From positions 3,382,001-3,446,000 of the forward strand of contig NZ_CP042331.1 of assembly GCF_008253865.1 (NCBI RefSeq): a DNA stretch of 64,000 nt, given 5' to 3'. This document shows, in pieces, positions 51,028 through 61,985 of the stretch (the stretch's first letter is position 1; each line of letters opens with the position of its first letter). The stretch comes from Bosea sp. F3-2 (GTDB taxonomy: Bacteria; Pseudomonadota; Alphaproteobacteria; Rhizobiales; Beijerinckiaceae). A program made the position numbers and the translations under genes. The notes under the pieces were generated by a model. It was not told the origin of the DNA and did not search any database. It saw only the letters and a program-made list of their open reading frames with translations.

Positions 51028-52816
51028 GCGAATAGGCCGCCGGCAGACAGACAATGAATCGAGCGCCGATCCGGCAGGCTTCGCCGTCCGGTCCGACGGG
51101 CCCCAGCCGGTTCTCCGCCCGGATCGAGCCGCGATGCGCCTCGACGATCTGGCGCGAGATCGAGAGACCAAGGCCCGAATTCTGGCCGAAGCCCTCATTG
51201 GGGCGGTCGGTGTAGAAGCGCTCGAAGATCCGCTCCAGCGCGTGCGGTTCGATGCCCGGCCCCTCATCCTCGACGGTGACGAGCACATCGTTGGCGACGC
51301 GCGAGAGCATGACGCGCACCGGCTTGTCCGGCGGCGAGAAGGAGCGGGCGTTGTCGATCAGGTTGACCATGACCTGGCCGAGCCGGGAGTCGTGGCCGAG
51401 CACGAGGAAGGCATCGTTGCCGGCGCGCTGGCTGCGACGCTCGGCCGCCAGCTCGATCCTGGCCTGGCCCTCGCGGCGGGTCTCGTTCTGGATCGTCACG
51501 ACCGCTTCCAGAACCTGCCCGACGTCGACCGGGGCGGAGTCGTTGCGCGCAAGCTCGGCATCGAGGCGCGAGGCGTCGGAGATGTCGGAAATCAGACGAT
51601 CGAGACGACGCACATCGTGCTGGATCACCGCGAGCAGCCGCGAGCGCGAATCCTCGGTCTTGGCGCGGGGCAAGGTCTCGACGGCGCTGCGCAGCGACGT
51701 CAGCGGGTTCTTGAGCTCATGCGCGACATCGGCGGCGAAGCTCTCGATCGCCTCGATGCGGCTGTAGAGAGCCTTGGTCATGTCGCGCAACGTGCCCGAC
51801 AAATGGCCGATCTCGTCGTGGCGGCTGCTGAAATCCGGGATCTGCTCGCGCGACTTCACGCCCTTGCGCACGCGTTGCGCGGCATCGGCGAGCTTACGGA
51901 TCGGCTCGGCGATGGTGCCGGCGAGCAGGACCGACAGGACGATCATCACGCCTGCCGCGACCGCGAAGACCTGGAAAATGGCAAAGCGTTCGGAGGCGAT
52001 GACAGCATCGATGTCGCCGCCTTGCGTCGAGAGCAGCAACGCTCCCTTCACGGTGCGGAAGCGCTGCACCGGCACCGCGACCGAGACGATGGTCTGTCCC
52101 CGCGTGTTGACGCGCACCACGCTCGCCGGCGAGCCGTTCAGGGCGCGGGCGACCTCGGGGTAGGACTTGCCGTTGGCGTTCTCGAAATCGTCGTAGGTCG
52201 GCACATCGGCCTTGCCGAGCCGGTTGCGCAGCATGTTCCAGGTGCGCTCCAGGAGCGGCGGCTCGTCGGGCTCGCCGACGCGCGGCAGATCGAGACGCAA
52301 CACGTCGCCGCGCGAATAGAGGCTGCGCGAGTCGAGGGTGAGCAGACCGTCCTTGTCGTAGACCCGCGCCCGGGTCTTGGTCGGTGTCACCAGCCGGCGC
52401 AGCAGCGGCGCGACCTTCTCGGGATTGATCGAGAAGTCGAGCGGATCCTCGGCGATGCCGGCGCTCTCTCCGGCCTGGAGCTGCAGCAGCTTGTCGGGAT
52501 CAATGGTGATCGTATCGATCTCGACCGTGGCGGAAGAGGCGATCGCGCCGGCGATGATCTCGCCTTGTGTCAGCAAGCTCTGGACACGAGCCTCGATCAG
52601 GCCCTCGCGGAACTGGTTGAGGTAGAGGAAGCCGAGCAGCAGCGCCACGAGGCCGCCGAGATTGAGGACGAGAATGCGCCGGGTCAGGCTCGAGGCGGCG
52701 CGCGCCGAGATCGCGCGGCCCATCCGCCGCCAGGCGAGGCCGACACGGCGGCGCAACGCCCCGCGCCAGCCGGCGGCTGGCTTTAACGGCCGAGCCTCGT
52801 TGTCGACGGTTGCCAT
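51017..52816 (-). CDS. chvG: ChvG-type sensor histidine kinase
   Basis: A 599-residue membrane kinase: TM1 about 47-66, periplasmic sensor domain about 67-275, TM2 about 278-300, HAMP-like linker, H-box ESFAADVAHELKNPLTSLRSAVE with His366, N-box NLIDNARSFSPPD and G-boxes DEGPGIE and GQNSGLGLSISRQI. ChvG/ExoS kinases respond to acid, cell-envelope stress and host signals. It pairs with ChvI upstream and the operon continues into hprK. Confidence 0.95.
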   Translation of the reverse strand: MATVDNEARPLKPAAGWRGALRRRVGLAWRRMGRAISARAASSLTRRILVLNLGGLVALLLGFLYLNQFREGLIEARVQSLLTQGEIIAGAIASSATVEIDTITIDPDKLLQLQAGESAGIAEDPLDFSINPEKVAPLLRRLVTPTKTRARVYDKDGLLTLDSRSLYSRGDVLRLDLPRVGEPDEPPLLERTWNMLRNRLGKADVPTYDDFENANGKSYPEVARALNGSPASVVRVNTRGQTIVSVAVPVQRFRTVKGALLLSTQGGDIDAVIASERFAIFQVFAVAAGVMIVLSVLLAGTIAEPIRKLADAAQRVRKGVKSREQIPDFSSRHDEIGHLSGTLRDMTKALYSRIEAIESFAADVAHELKNPLTSLRSAVETLPRAKTEDSRSRLLAVIQHDVRRLDRLISDISDASRLDAELARNDSAPVDVGQVLEAVVTIQNETRREGQARIELAAERRSQRAGNDAFLVLGHDSRLGQVMVNLIDNARSFSPPDKPVRVMLSRVANDVLVTVEDEGPGIEPHALERIFERFYTDRPNEGFGQNSGLGLSISRQIVEAHRGSIRAENRLGPVGPDGEACRIGARFIVCLPAAYSHAA

Positions 52817-52885
52817 GGCTTGCGGCTGACTTTCCGCTCAGGAGACGATGAATGCGCCGGAGCCGGCGCATCCCGCCTTCCTGCC

Positions 52886-53587
52886 TCAGACTTCCTTGAA
52901 GCGATAGCCCACGCCGTAAAGCGTCTCGATCATATCGAACTCGGGATCGACCTGATTGAACTTCTTGCGCAGGCGCTTGATGTGGCTGTCGATGGTGCGG
53001 TCATCGACATAGACCTCATCGTCATAGGCGGCGTCCATCAACGCGTTGCGGCTTTTCACCACGCCCGGGCGCTGAGCCAGCGACTGGAGGATCAGGAACT
53101 CGGTGACAGTCAACGTCACCGGCTCACCCTTCCAGGTGCAGGTGTGGCGCTCCGGATCCATGCGCAGCAGGCCGCGCTCGAGGGCCTTGGCATCCTCAGT
53201 GCGGGCAGCGACCGTCGCGTCCCGGGCACCGGCGCGACGCAGGATCGCCTTGACGCGCTCGACCAGAAGGCGCTGCGAGAACGGCTTCCGGATGAAGTCG
53301 TCGGCGCCCATCTTGAGCCCGAAAAGTTCGTCGATCTCCTCGTCCTTCGAGGTCAGGAAGATCACCGGCAGGTCGGATTTCTGGCGCAGGCGACGCAGCA
53401 GCTCCATGCCGTCCATGCGCGGCATCTTGATATCGAAGATCGCGAGATCGGGCGGGTTCTGCTTCAGCCCGTCGAGGGCCGAGGCACCGTCCGTATAGGT
53501 CATGATGCGATAGCCCTCTGCTTCGAGAGCGATGGAAACCGACGTCAGGATGTTGCGGTCGTCATCGACCAGCGCAATCGTTGGCAT
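52886..53587 (-). CDS. chvI: ChvI-type response regulator
   Basis: A 233-residue OmpR-family regulator. The receiver domain has the phosphorylated Asp52 in LAIFDIKMPRMDG and LKMGADDFIRKPF. The DNA-binding winged helix has VTEFLILQSLAQRPGVVKSRNALMDAAYDDEVYVDDRTIDSHIKRLRKKF. ATG 53587 gives the ordinary family N-terminus; the longer upstream frame overlaps the divergent gene's leader. It is the first gene of the chvI-chvG-hprK run. Confidence 0.95.
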   Translation of the reverse strand: MPTIALVDDDRNILTSVSIALEAEGYRIMTYTDGASALDGLKQNPPDLAIFDIKMPRMDGMELLRRLRQKSDLPVIFLTSKDEEIDELFGLKMGADDFIRKPFSQRLLVERVKAILRRAGARDATVAARTEDAKALERGLLRMDPERHTCTWKGEPVTLTVTEFLILQSLAQRPGVVKSRNALMDAAYDDEVYVDDRTIDSHIKRLRKKFNQVDPEFDMIETLYGVGYRFKEV

Positions 53588-53729
53588 AAGGCTTTCGTCT
53601 CTTGTTCTCGTTGCAATAAACGGGTTCCCCTCTCGCGTGAGAGAGGCCAAAGCATGGCGGTAATCTAGCGGGGGCGTGGCGATTTGCCTATGTCCCCGTA
53701 TCACAAGCCTGAAATCGGAGAGAGGTTCC

Positions 53730-54491
53730 ATGGCCAAGGATGCCAAAGACGTAATCCAGCCGATGGACGACGCCGTACGCGCCGAGGCCAAGGGATTGCT
53801 GCGCGAGGCGCGCTCGGCGGCGCTCGCCACGCTGGGACCCGACGGCCATCCCTCGGCGAGCCTGGTCGGGCTCGCCACCGACATCGACGGCACGCCGATC
53901 ATCCTCGTCTCGGGTCTGGCCGCCCATACGGCGAACCTCGTCGCAGATCCGCGCGCTTCGCTCCTGATCTCGCCCGGTGGCAAGGGCGATCCGCTCGCCC
54001 ATGCGCGCATCACGCTCAAGGTCCGCGCCCGCAAGGTCGAGCGCGAGACGGAAGAAGCCGCGCGCATCCGCCGCCGCTATCTGGCGCGCCAGCCGAAATC
54101 CGCGCTCTATGCCGACTTCCCCGATTTCAGCTTCTTCGCGCTGATGATCGAGGGGGCCAGCCTCAATGGCGGCTTCGCCCGCGCCTTCGCGCCGACGCCC
54201 GCCGACCTGATGAGCGACCCGGCCCATGCAGCCGCCCTCGCCGATGTCGAGGAAGGGGCGGTGGAGCACATGAACGCCGATCATGCCGATGCACTCGGGC
54301 TCTATGCGACACGCCTTCTCGGCGCCAGGGCGGGTGACTGGCGGGCGATCGGTCTCGACCCCGACGGGCTCGACATGGCGCTCGGCAGCGCTGCGCTGCG
54401 CCTGCCATTCCCTACCCCCGTAGACGGCCCCGCGGCCTTGCGCAGGACCCTCGCCGAGCTCGCCGGGAGGGCGCGCGCGCAGGCCGCCTGA
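53730..54491 (+). CDS. HugZ-like pyridoxamine 5'-phosphate oxidase-fold protein with DUF2470 domain
   Basis: A 253-residue protein. The N-terminal split barrel (about 20-160) has SAALATLGPDGHPSASLVGLATDIDG and PRASLLIS. The C-terminal 85 residues start EEGAVEHMNADHADALGLYATRL, typical of DUF2470. This combination occurs in heme-utilisation HugZ proteins that degrade or bind heme, and in flavin-binding proteins. Ribosome binding site GGAGAGAGG. Divergent from chvI. The heme role is not proven here. Confidence 0.85.
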   Translation: MAKDAKDVIQPMDDAVRAEAKGLLREARSAALATLGPDGHPSASLVGLATDIDGTPIILVSGLAAHTANLVADPRASLLISPGGKGDPLAHARITLKVRARKVERETEEAARIRRRYLARQPKSALYADFPDFSFFALMIEGASLNGGFARAFAPTPADLMSDPAHAAALADVEEGAVEHMNADHADALGLYATRLLGARAGDWRAIGLDPDGLDMALGSAALRLPFPTPVDGPAALRRTLAELAGRARAQAA

Positions 54492-54547
54492 TCCGGAGCA
54501 TTGTGCTTTGAGCTGGAATCGTGAGGCTCGGGCTGGCGCGAGGCGAA

Positions 54548-54704
54548 CCCCTCCCCCTTGTGGGGAGGGGCAGGGGTGGGGATCGAAAAGCAAGAGCGAT
54601 CGATGGGGAGGTGTTTCCGGCGCTGCTGCCACGGCACTGAACCTCCAGCCGGTCACCAGGCGGCACCACCCCCTCCCCTCTCCCCTCCCCACAAGGGGGA
54701 GGGG
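54548..54704. repeat. Repeat with 23-bp perfect terminal inverted repeats, family D
   Basis: CCCCTCCCCCTTGTGGGGAG plus GGG (54548-54570) is the exact reverse complement of 54682-54704, and each end also folds on itself. The 111-bp interior has no ORF of note. Its architecture is similar to family C at 43184-43331. Confidence 0.75.
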
Positions 54705-54750
54705 AAGAGCGCGCATCGCCAGCGTAGCGGTTCAACCTAAGCGCAGGATA

Positions 54751-54816
54751 CTCCAGCTCTTTGTTTTGACGCATTTTTTCACGCGAACCGGCTTCCACTT
54801 CGCTCGAAAATGCTCT
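54751..54816. repeat. Dispersed Hyphomicrobiales-type intergenic repeat
   Basis: It reads from CTCCAGCTCTTTGTTTTGAC through CGCGAACCGG to CTTCGCTCGAAAATGCTCT, with GCATTTT and AAAATGC as inverted arms (54771-54777 and 54807-54813). I recall near-identical stretches as abundant intergenic repeats in this order; this was not checked against any database. Confidence 0.55.
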
Positions 54817-55072
54817 CGCCAGACGACTGCTGCGATCGGCCTGGCTCCCAAGGCAGCGTCCGCCGATTCACTACAACGGTATTTCAATCGATTTAGCGAA
54901 AGCGGCAAAGAGACCGGGCATTTCCAATGGCTTGAGCCTGAGCGATCATGGCCCTAAAGACCGGGCGTGGCCTTAAGTGCCTTGCCTCGACGCCCGGACC
55001 TTTCGACCGGCCCGCGCGTATTTGTTTCGACAACAGGCCGCCCTGAGAGGGAACGGCCTCCGGAGGAATCCA

Positions 55073-56683
<1,611 letters not shown>

Positions 56684-56719
56684 CGCCAAGCCATCCGGCC
56701 TGTGCTACGAGAGGCGGCC

Positions 56720-57730
56720 ATGGGCCGCCTCTTTTCGATTGTGCTGAAGCTTCTCCTCACCCTCGTCATTCTCGGCACCGCGACCTGGGGCACGGGCTTC
56801 CTGCTGTTCCGCCTCGCGGGCGCGACCGCGATCGTCGGGGCGATCGGCTTTGGCCTCGCTGCATTGGCAGGCCTCATCGGCATCTGGACGAGCGATGCGC
56901 GCCTGCCGCTCGGCTTCGCCGCGGTCTTCGTCGGTCTGCTCTCCTGGTGGAGCAGCTTCCAGCCCTCGCATGATCGCGACTGGATTCCCGAGCTCGCGCG
57001 CCTGCCGACGATCGCACGCGAGGCCGACACGCTCACCGTCTCCAACCTGCGCCATTTCCGCTGGCGCACGGAGCAGGATTACGACCAGCGCTGGGAAACG
57101 CGCCGCTACAACCTCGCTGCGATCAGCGGCGCCGACATCTTCCTGACCTACTGGTCCGGCGAGGCGATCGCGCATCTCCTCGTCAGCTTCACCTTCTCGG
57201 ATTCAGTGCCGCTGACCTTCTCGATCGAGGTCCGGCGCGAGCAGGGCGAGGAATGGTCGGCGCTGGCCGGCTTCTTCCGCAGCTACGAAATGGCCTATGT
57301 CGCCGCCGACGAGCGCGACATCGTCGGACTGCGCACCCATGCACGGCGCGAGGATGCGCGGCTCTTCCGCCTCAGCGCCTCCGCCAGCCAGGCCCGCGAC
57401 CTGCTCCTCGCCTATGCCGCCGACATCAATGACCTCGCCGCCAGGCCGCGCTGGTACAACACGCTGACGACCAATTGCACGACCGTAGTCTACCACCTCG
57501 TCGGCAGCGTCGCGCCGGGCTGGAAGTTCCCGTTGCCGCTCGATCCGCGCGTGCTGCTCTCCGGTTACCTGCCGAGCTATCTGCAGCAGATCGGTGCAAT
57601 CCGGCAGGACATCCCGCTCGCCGAACTGGTCCGGCTTGCCCGCATCGGCGACCACGCCCGCACGCTCTCGCTCGACGATCCGGACTTCTCGGCGAAGATC
57701 AGGGAAGGCGTTCCAACGGGGCGGCCGTAA
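56720..57730 (+). CDS. DUF4105 membrane protein
   Basis: A 336-residue protein: three hydrophobic helices at the N-terminus (LLLTLVILGTATWGTGFLLF, AIVGAIGFGLAALAGLIGIW, LPLGFAAVFVGLLSWW) and a soluble domain with RFRWRTEQDYDQRWETR and NTLTTNCTTVVYHLV, the Cys-containing motif of DUF4105 (a papain-like or NlpC-like transferase fold is suspected). Function unknown. It follows pckA after 36 bp and could be co-transcribed. Confidence 0.82.
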   Translation: MGRLFSIVLKLLLTLVILGTATWGTGFLLFRLAGATAIVGAIGFGLAALAGLIGIWTSDARLPLGFAAVFVGLLSWWSSFQPSHDRDWIPELARLPTIAREADTLTVSNLRHFRWRTEQDYDQRWETRRYNLAAISGADIFLTYWSGEAIAHLLVSFTFSDSVPLTFSIEVRREQGEEWSALAGFFRSYEMAYVAADERDIVGLRTHARREDARLFRLSASASQARDLLLAYAADINDLAARPRWYNTLTTNCTTVVYHLVGSVAPGWKFPLPLDPRVLLSGYLPSYLQQIGAIRQDIPLAELVRLARIGDHARTLSLDDPDFSAKIREGVPTGRP

Positions 57731-57736
57731 GCGGTA

Positions 57737-57830
57737 CGTCATCGTCGGGCTTCACCCGACCATCTCGGAAACCAGTGCCTTCTCGTCCTGAGATTCTCGG
57801 GTCTGCGCTTCGCTCCGCCCGAGAATGACG
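57737..57830. repeat. Intergenic mosaic palindromic repeat, family A
   Basis: The left arm CGTCGGGCTTCACCCGACCATCTCGG is almost identical to that at 22971-23055; the right arm carries a longer insertion (TCTGCGCTTCGCTCCG) in the loop, like the left arm at 8072. Ends are CGTCAT and ATGACG. It lies between convergent genes. Confidence 0.75.
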
Positions 57831-57835
57831 CCCTG

Positions 57836-59254
57836 CTACCTGAAGAACAGCAGCGTCAGCACCACGAAGAGCGGGATCAGGATCGCGCCGGACCAGAGCA
57901 TGTAGCCAAAGAAGCTGGGCATCGCGACCTTCCGGTCCTTGGCGATGGCGTAGACCATGAAGTTCGGCGCATTGCCGATATAGCTGTTCGCCCCCATGAA
58001 GACGGCACCCGCCGAGATCGCCGCCAATGTCAGCGCGCCGTTCGTCATCAGTGCCTTGGGGTCGCCACCCGCCAGCTCGAAGAAGACGAGATAGGTCGGC
58101 GCGTTGTCGAGGAAGGAGGAGAGCGCGCCGGTCAGCCAGAAATAGGCGGTCGTGTTGGCGCTGCCATCAGCATTGGTGACCAGAGCGACCAGCGGTGCGA
58201 AGGCGCCATCCTTCCCCGCCTGCAGCATCGCCAGAACCGGGATGATGCAGATGAAGATGCCGGCGAAGAGCTTGGCGACCTCCTTGATCGGCCCCCAGGA
58301 GAATTCATTGCCGGCACGGACAGGACCTGGCGTGAGCTTGAGCGACAATCCGGCAAGGACGAGCAGAATGATGTCCCGCAGCAGGTTCTGCCCTTCAACG
58401 GCGACGCCGTGCACGGTGAAGGCGGTGCCCGGCTTCCAGTTCGCCGACATCAGGATCGCGCCGATCACGCCCGCCAGCAGCATGATATTGACCTTGCCCC
58501 AGAGCTTAATGGCGCGATCGGGCGTCGGGTCCTTGAGCTTCGGATAGTCCTTCTCCCGGCGGAAGAGGAAGCTGTCGATTGCGTAGAACAGCGCCAGCAG
58601 GACGATGACGGCGAAGCCAGTCTCCGGCAGCAGATGCCGCGTCGTCCAGAAGAAGTCGACGCCACGCAGAAAGCCGAGGAAGAGCGGCGGGTCGCCGAGC
58701 GGCGTCAGCGAGCCGCCGATGTTCGAGACCAGGAAGATGAAGAAGACGACGACATGGACGTTGAAGCGCCGGTCGTCATTCGCCCGCAGAACCGGACGGA
58801 TCATGATGATCGAGGCCCCGGTTGTGCCGACGAAACTCGCGAGCACCGTGCCGATCGCCAGCAGGGTGGTGTTGGTCAGCGGCGTACCGCGCAGATTGCC
58901 GCTGATCAGGATGCCGCCGGCGATGGTGAAGAGTGCGAAGAGCAGGATGATGAACGGGGTGTAGTCGAGCAGTGCCGTGTGGAGCAGCGCGCCGAGCGCC
59001 GGCTCGAAACCCCGCAGCAGCACCAGCGGGATCAGCGTGAGAGCGGCCCAGAAGGCGGCAAATTTGCCATAGTGACGCTCCCAGAGATGCGGGAACACCA
59101 CCGGGCCGAGCGCGATCGAGAGCAGCATGCCGGCGAAGGGCAAAGCCCAGCCGGCACCCATCGTCGCCCCGCCGATGTCGCCGGCGGCAAGCGCGGGTCC
59201 GGCCGCCAGGACAGCCGGCACCGCCGCGATCAATGCTCCCCCGCGCCGCATCAT
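57836..59254 (-). CDS. Sodium:proton antiporter of the NhaD/CitMHS-like type
   Basis: A 472-residue membrane protein with about 12-13 hydrophobic segments after a signal-like N-terminus. Diagnostic segments are FVGTTGASIIMIRPVLRANDDRR, SNIGGSLTPLGDPPLFLGFLRGVDFFW and SSFLDNAPTYLVFFELA. These are shared by NhaD-type Na+/H+ antiporters of the ion transporter superfamily. Whether sodium, lithium or an anion is the substrate is not certain. It precedes TRAP permease genes in the same orientation but transcription runs from them toward it. Confidence 0.87.
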   Translation of the reverse strand: MMRRGGALIAAVPAVLAAGPALAAGDIGGATMGAGWALPFAGMLLSIALGPVVFPHLWERHYGKFAAFWAALTLIPLVLLRGFEPALGALLHTALLDYTPFIILLFALFTIAGGILISGNLRGTPLTNTTLLAIGTVLASFVGTTGASIIMIRPVLRANDDRRFNVHVVVFFIFLVSNIGGSLTPLGDPPLFLGFLRGVDFFWTTRHLLPETGFAVIVLLALFYAIDSFLFRREKDYPKLKDPTPDRAIKLWGKVNIMLLAGVIGAILMSANWKPGTAFTVHGVAVEGQNLLRDIILLVLAGLSLKLTPGPVRAGNEFSWGPIKEVAKLFAGIFICIIPVLAMLQAGKDGAFAPLVALVTNADGSANTTAYFWLTGALSSFLDNAPTYLVFFELAGGDPKALMTNGALTLAAISAGAVFMGANSYIGNAPNFMVYAIAKDRKVAMPSFFGYMLWSGAILIPLFVVLTLLFFR

Positions 59255-59269
59255 CTCAGCGAGCGGCCA

Positions 59270-61069
59270 TCAGGGCTTCGGCGGCTCGATGACGGGCGGC
59301 GCGTTCAGGTCGAAGCCGCCCGGCAGGCCCGGACCGCCCAAGCCCGGGATCTGGATCGAGTCGAACTGCTTGTCGATCGCCTTCTGATCGAGCTGCACGG
59401 CGGAAGCCTTGTAGTGCATCACCATTTGCGGGAAGAGCACGACGAGAGCGACCATGATGCACTGGATCACCACGAAAGGCACGGCTCCCCAATAGATCTG
59501 CCCGGTGGTGACGGGCGCCATCATCTTGCCGGTGACGCGATCCTTGTAGGGGTTCTTTGGTGCGACCGAGCGCAGGAAGAACAGCGCGAAGCCGAAGGGC
59601 GGGTGCATGAACGAGGTCTGCATGTTCACGCCGAGGATGACGCCGAACCAGATCAGGTCGATCCCGAGCTTCTCCGCCGCCGGTCCGAGCAGCGGCACGA
59701 TGATGAAGGCCAGCTCGAAGAAGTCGAGGAAGAAGGCGAGCAGGAAGACCAGCACGTTGACGACGATCAGGAAGCCCGTCGCGCCGCCCGGCAACCCGAC
59801 GAGGAGATGCTCGACCCAGAGATGGCCGTTGACGCCGTAGAAGGTCAGCGAAAACACGCGCGCGCCGACCAGGATGAAGAGCACGAAGGCGGAGAGCTTG
59901 GCCGTCGACTCCGTCGCCTGACGGAGCAGGTCGAAGGTCATCCGCTTCTTGCCCAGGGCGAGCAGGATCGCCCCGGTCGCGCCCATCGCGCCGCCTTCCG
60001 TCGGGGTGGCCACGCCGATGAAGATCGTGCCGAGCACCAGGAAGATCAGCGCCAGCGGCGGCACCATCACGAAGATCACCTGCTCAGTCATGCGCGACAG
60101 CAGGTTGAGGCGAAGCAGCTTGTTCAGCAGCGCGATGACGAAGGAGATCGCCACCATCAGCGACATGGTGAGCACGACGAAATCGGAGCCGGCCTTCACC
60201 TGCGTGAACATCTTCATGTAGGCGTAGGCTAGGGCGAGCGAGAGAAGCGCCACGACCAGCAGCGAGAAGCGCCGCGTCTTGCCGTCAGCATCGCGCAGGG
60301 TCTGCGCCTCCGGCGGCAAGCCCGGTGCGCGCTGCGGGTAGACGATGGTGACGATGAAGACGTAGCCGGCATAGAGCCCCGCCAAGACGAGGCCGGGGAT
60401 GAAGGCGCCCTCATACATATCGCCGACCGAGCGGCCGAGCTGGTCGGCGAGCACGATCAGGACGAGCGAGGGCGGAATGATCTGCGCCAGCGTGCCGGAG
60501 GCCGCGATGACGCCCGAGGCGAGGCGCCGGTCATAGCCGTAACGCAGCATGATCGGCAGCGAGATCAGGCCCATCGAGATCACCGAAGCCGCGACGACGC
60601 CAGTGGTCGCCGCGAGCAGCGCGCCGACGAAGACCACTGCATAGGCGAGGCCGCCGCGCACCGGGCCGAAGAGCTGACCGATGGTATCGAGCAGGTCCTC
60701 CGCCATGCCGGAGCGCTCCAGGATCAGCCCCATGAAGGTGAAGAACGGCACGGCCAGCAGCACGTCATTGTTCATCGTGCCGTAGATGCGTTCCGGCAGG
60801 GCCTGGAGGAAGTTCTCCTGGAATAGGCCGAGATCGATGCCGATCAGCGCGAAGAGCAGGCCGTTGGCGGCGAGCGCGAAGGCGACGGGGTAGCCGAGCA
60901 GCAGGAAGACCACGAGCGTCGCGAACATCACCGGCGCCATGTTGACGCGCAGGAAATCGCCGACGCCGCCGCCCGCCGCGAAGGCGTCGCCAGTGTGAAG
61001 GCCGAAGAAGGCGAGGAGGGTGAGCGCGAGCAGCAGGCCGGCGACGCGCGGAAGGCGATGAGCGTGCAT
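59270..61069 (-). CDS. dctM: TRAP transporter large permease subunit (DctM)
   Basis: A 599-residue membrane protein of the DctM type with many TM segments: MAPVMFATLVVFLLLGYPVAFALAANGLLFALIG and PFFTFMGLILERSGMAEDLLDTIGQLFGPVRGGLAYAVVFVGALLAATTGVVAASV. It is longer than typical DctM (about 430 residues) owing to an internal insertion and a proline-rich tail (IPGLGGPGLPGGFDLN). Start uncertain: ATG 61069 or GTG 61102, which overlaps the dctQ stop. No DctP receptor is in view. Confidence 0.9.
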   Translation of the reverse strand: MHAHRLPRVAGLLLALTLLAFFGLHTGDAFAAGGGVGDFLRVNMAPVMFATLVVFLLLGYPVAFALAANGLLFALIGIDLGLFQENFLQALPERIYGTMNNDVLLAVPFFTFMGLILERSGMAEDLLDTIGQLFGPVRGGLAYAVVFVGALLAATTGVVAASVISMGLISLPIMLRYGYDRRLASGVIAASGTLAQIIPPSLVLIVLADQLGRSVGDMYEGAFIPGLVLAGLYAGYVFIVTIVYPQRAPGLPPEAQTLRDADGKTRRFSLLVVALLSLALAYAYMKMFTQVKAGSDFVVLTMSLMVAISFVIALLNKLLRLNLLSRMTEQVIFVMVPPLALIFLVLGTIFIGVATPTEGGAMGATGAILLALGKKRMTFDLLRQATESTAKLSAFVLFILVGARVFSLTFYGVNGHLWVEHLLVGLPGGATGFLIVVNVLVFLLAFFLDFFELAFIIVPLLGPAAEKLGIDLIWFGVILGVNMQTSFMHPPFGFALFFLRSVAPKNPYKDRVTGKMMAPVTTGQIYWGAVPFVVIQCIMVALVVLFPQMVMHYKASAVQLDQKAIDKQFDSIQIPGLGGPGLPGGFDLNAPPVIEPPKP

Positions 61070-61098
61070 GGGACGTTTCCGGACTTCTTGCGGGCCGC

Positions 61099-61698
61099 TC
61101 ACGAAGCGAGACCCTGTTCCTTGGCTTGTTCTAGCAGGCGCTGGGCTTCCGCCTCGGCCGCGGCGGCATGGCCGGCGGCCGCCTCCTGATCCTCAAGGTC
61201 GCCGCGCATGATCGCGATCTGCTTGATGATCTCGGAGACGCCCTGGAAGCTCAGCATCAGGAAGCCGATCACAACGAGGCCCTTGGCCGGCCATTGCGGC
61301 AGGCCGCCGGCCGAGAGCGACTGCTCGTTGATGGCGTAGGAGCGCAGGAAGAACGGCCAGGCGTGGTAGACGATCAGCAGGCAGAACGGCATCAGGAAGA
61401 AGATGTGTCCGAGCAGCTCGATCCACTGGCGGACGCGCTTCGGCAGCATGCTGTTCACGATGTCGATGCGAATGTGCTCCTTCACCTGCATCGTCCATGA
61501 CGCGCACATCAGGAAGACCGCGCCGAACAGCATCCATTGCAGTTCGAGCCAGGCGTTCGACGAGATGTTGAAGAGCTTGCGGACGATCGCGTTGACCGTC
61601 GCAACGATCACGGCCGCGAGGATCAGCCAGGCGACTTTCTTGCCGATGAAGCCGTTGACCGCGTCGATGACCCGGCTGATGGCGAGGAGGCCCTTCAC
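61099..61698 (-). CDS. dctQ: TRAP transporter small permease subunit (DctQ)
   Basis: A 199-residue membrane protein with four TM segments, including KKVAWLILAAVIVATVNAIVRKLFNISSNAWLELQWMLFGAVFLMCASW, KEHIRIDIVNSMLPKRVRQW and the C-terminal Ala-rich tail. GTG 61698 with GGGAGCGG upstream is the family-like start; longer frames begin in noncoding DNA. It precedes dctM by a GTGA-type junction. TRAP substrates are usually carboxylates or sugar acids, but none can be inferred here. Confidence 0.9.
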   Translation of the reverse strand: MKGLLAISRVIDAVNGFIGKKVAWLILAAVIVATVNAIVRKLFNISSNAWLELQWMLFGAVFLMCASWTMQVKEHIRIDIVNSMLPKRVRQWIELLGHIFFLMPFCLLIVYHAWPFFLRSYAINEQSLSAGGLPQWPAKGLVVIGFLMLSFQGVSEIIKQIAIMRGDLEDQEAAAGHAAAAEAEAQRLLEQAKEQGLAS

Positions 61699-61985
61699 AT
61701 TCCGCTCCCGTCGAGAGGCGCCATGCGCCGGATATGTTTTCCGGGCATTGATTATGCGCCGTTTATGCGCTGGATCGGTATAGGAGGGATGCGCCTCACG
61801 CAAGACTATGTCGTTCTCATCCCTTAGACGAAAGATGGATGTGCGCGGCCGCCTCCTTTCGCGCCAGCAGATTGCGAGCTGCTTCCGCCCGGATGCAAAC
61901 GCAGAGAATATTCGTTATGTCCACGTTCATCTTCGGGGAACAATATTCCCTGTCATCGTTCCCAACCGGCTGATTCGAGGCCGAG

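Larger units (their letters stand above)
54492..55072. other. 581-bp gap upstream of pckA with two repeat elements
   Basis: There is no credible gene. Repeats occupy 54548-54704 and 54751-54816. From about 54825 to 55065 is unique sequence containing the pckA promoter, with a moderately A/T-rich patch near 54870-54910. Confidence 0.65.

Noticed and set aside
58409..60232. Plus-strand open frame of 607 codons
   Set aside because: Overlaps the antiporter and dctM antisense and encodes an Asp/Glu/His/Arg-rich low-complexity product.
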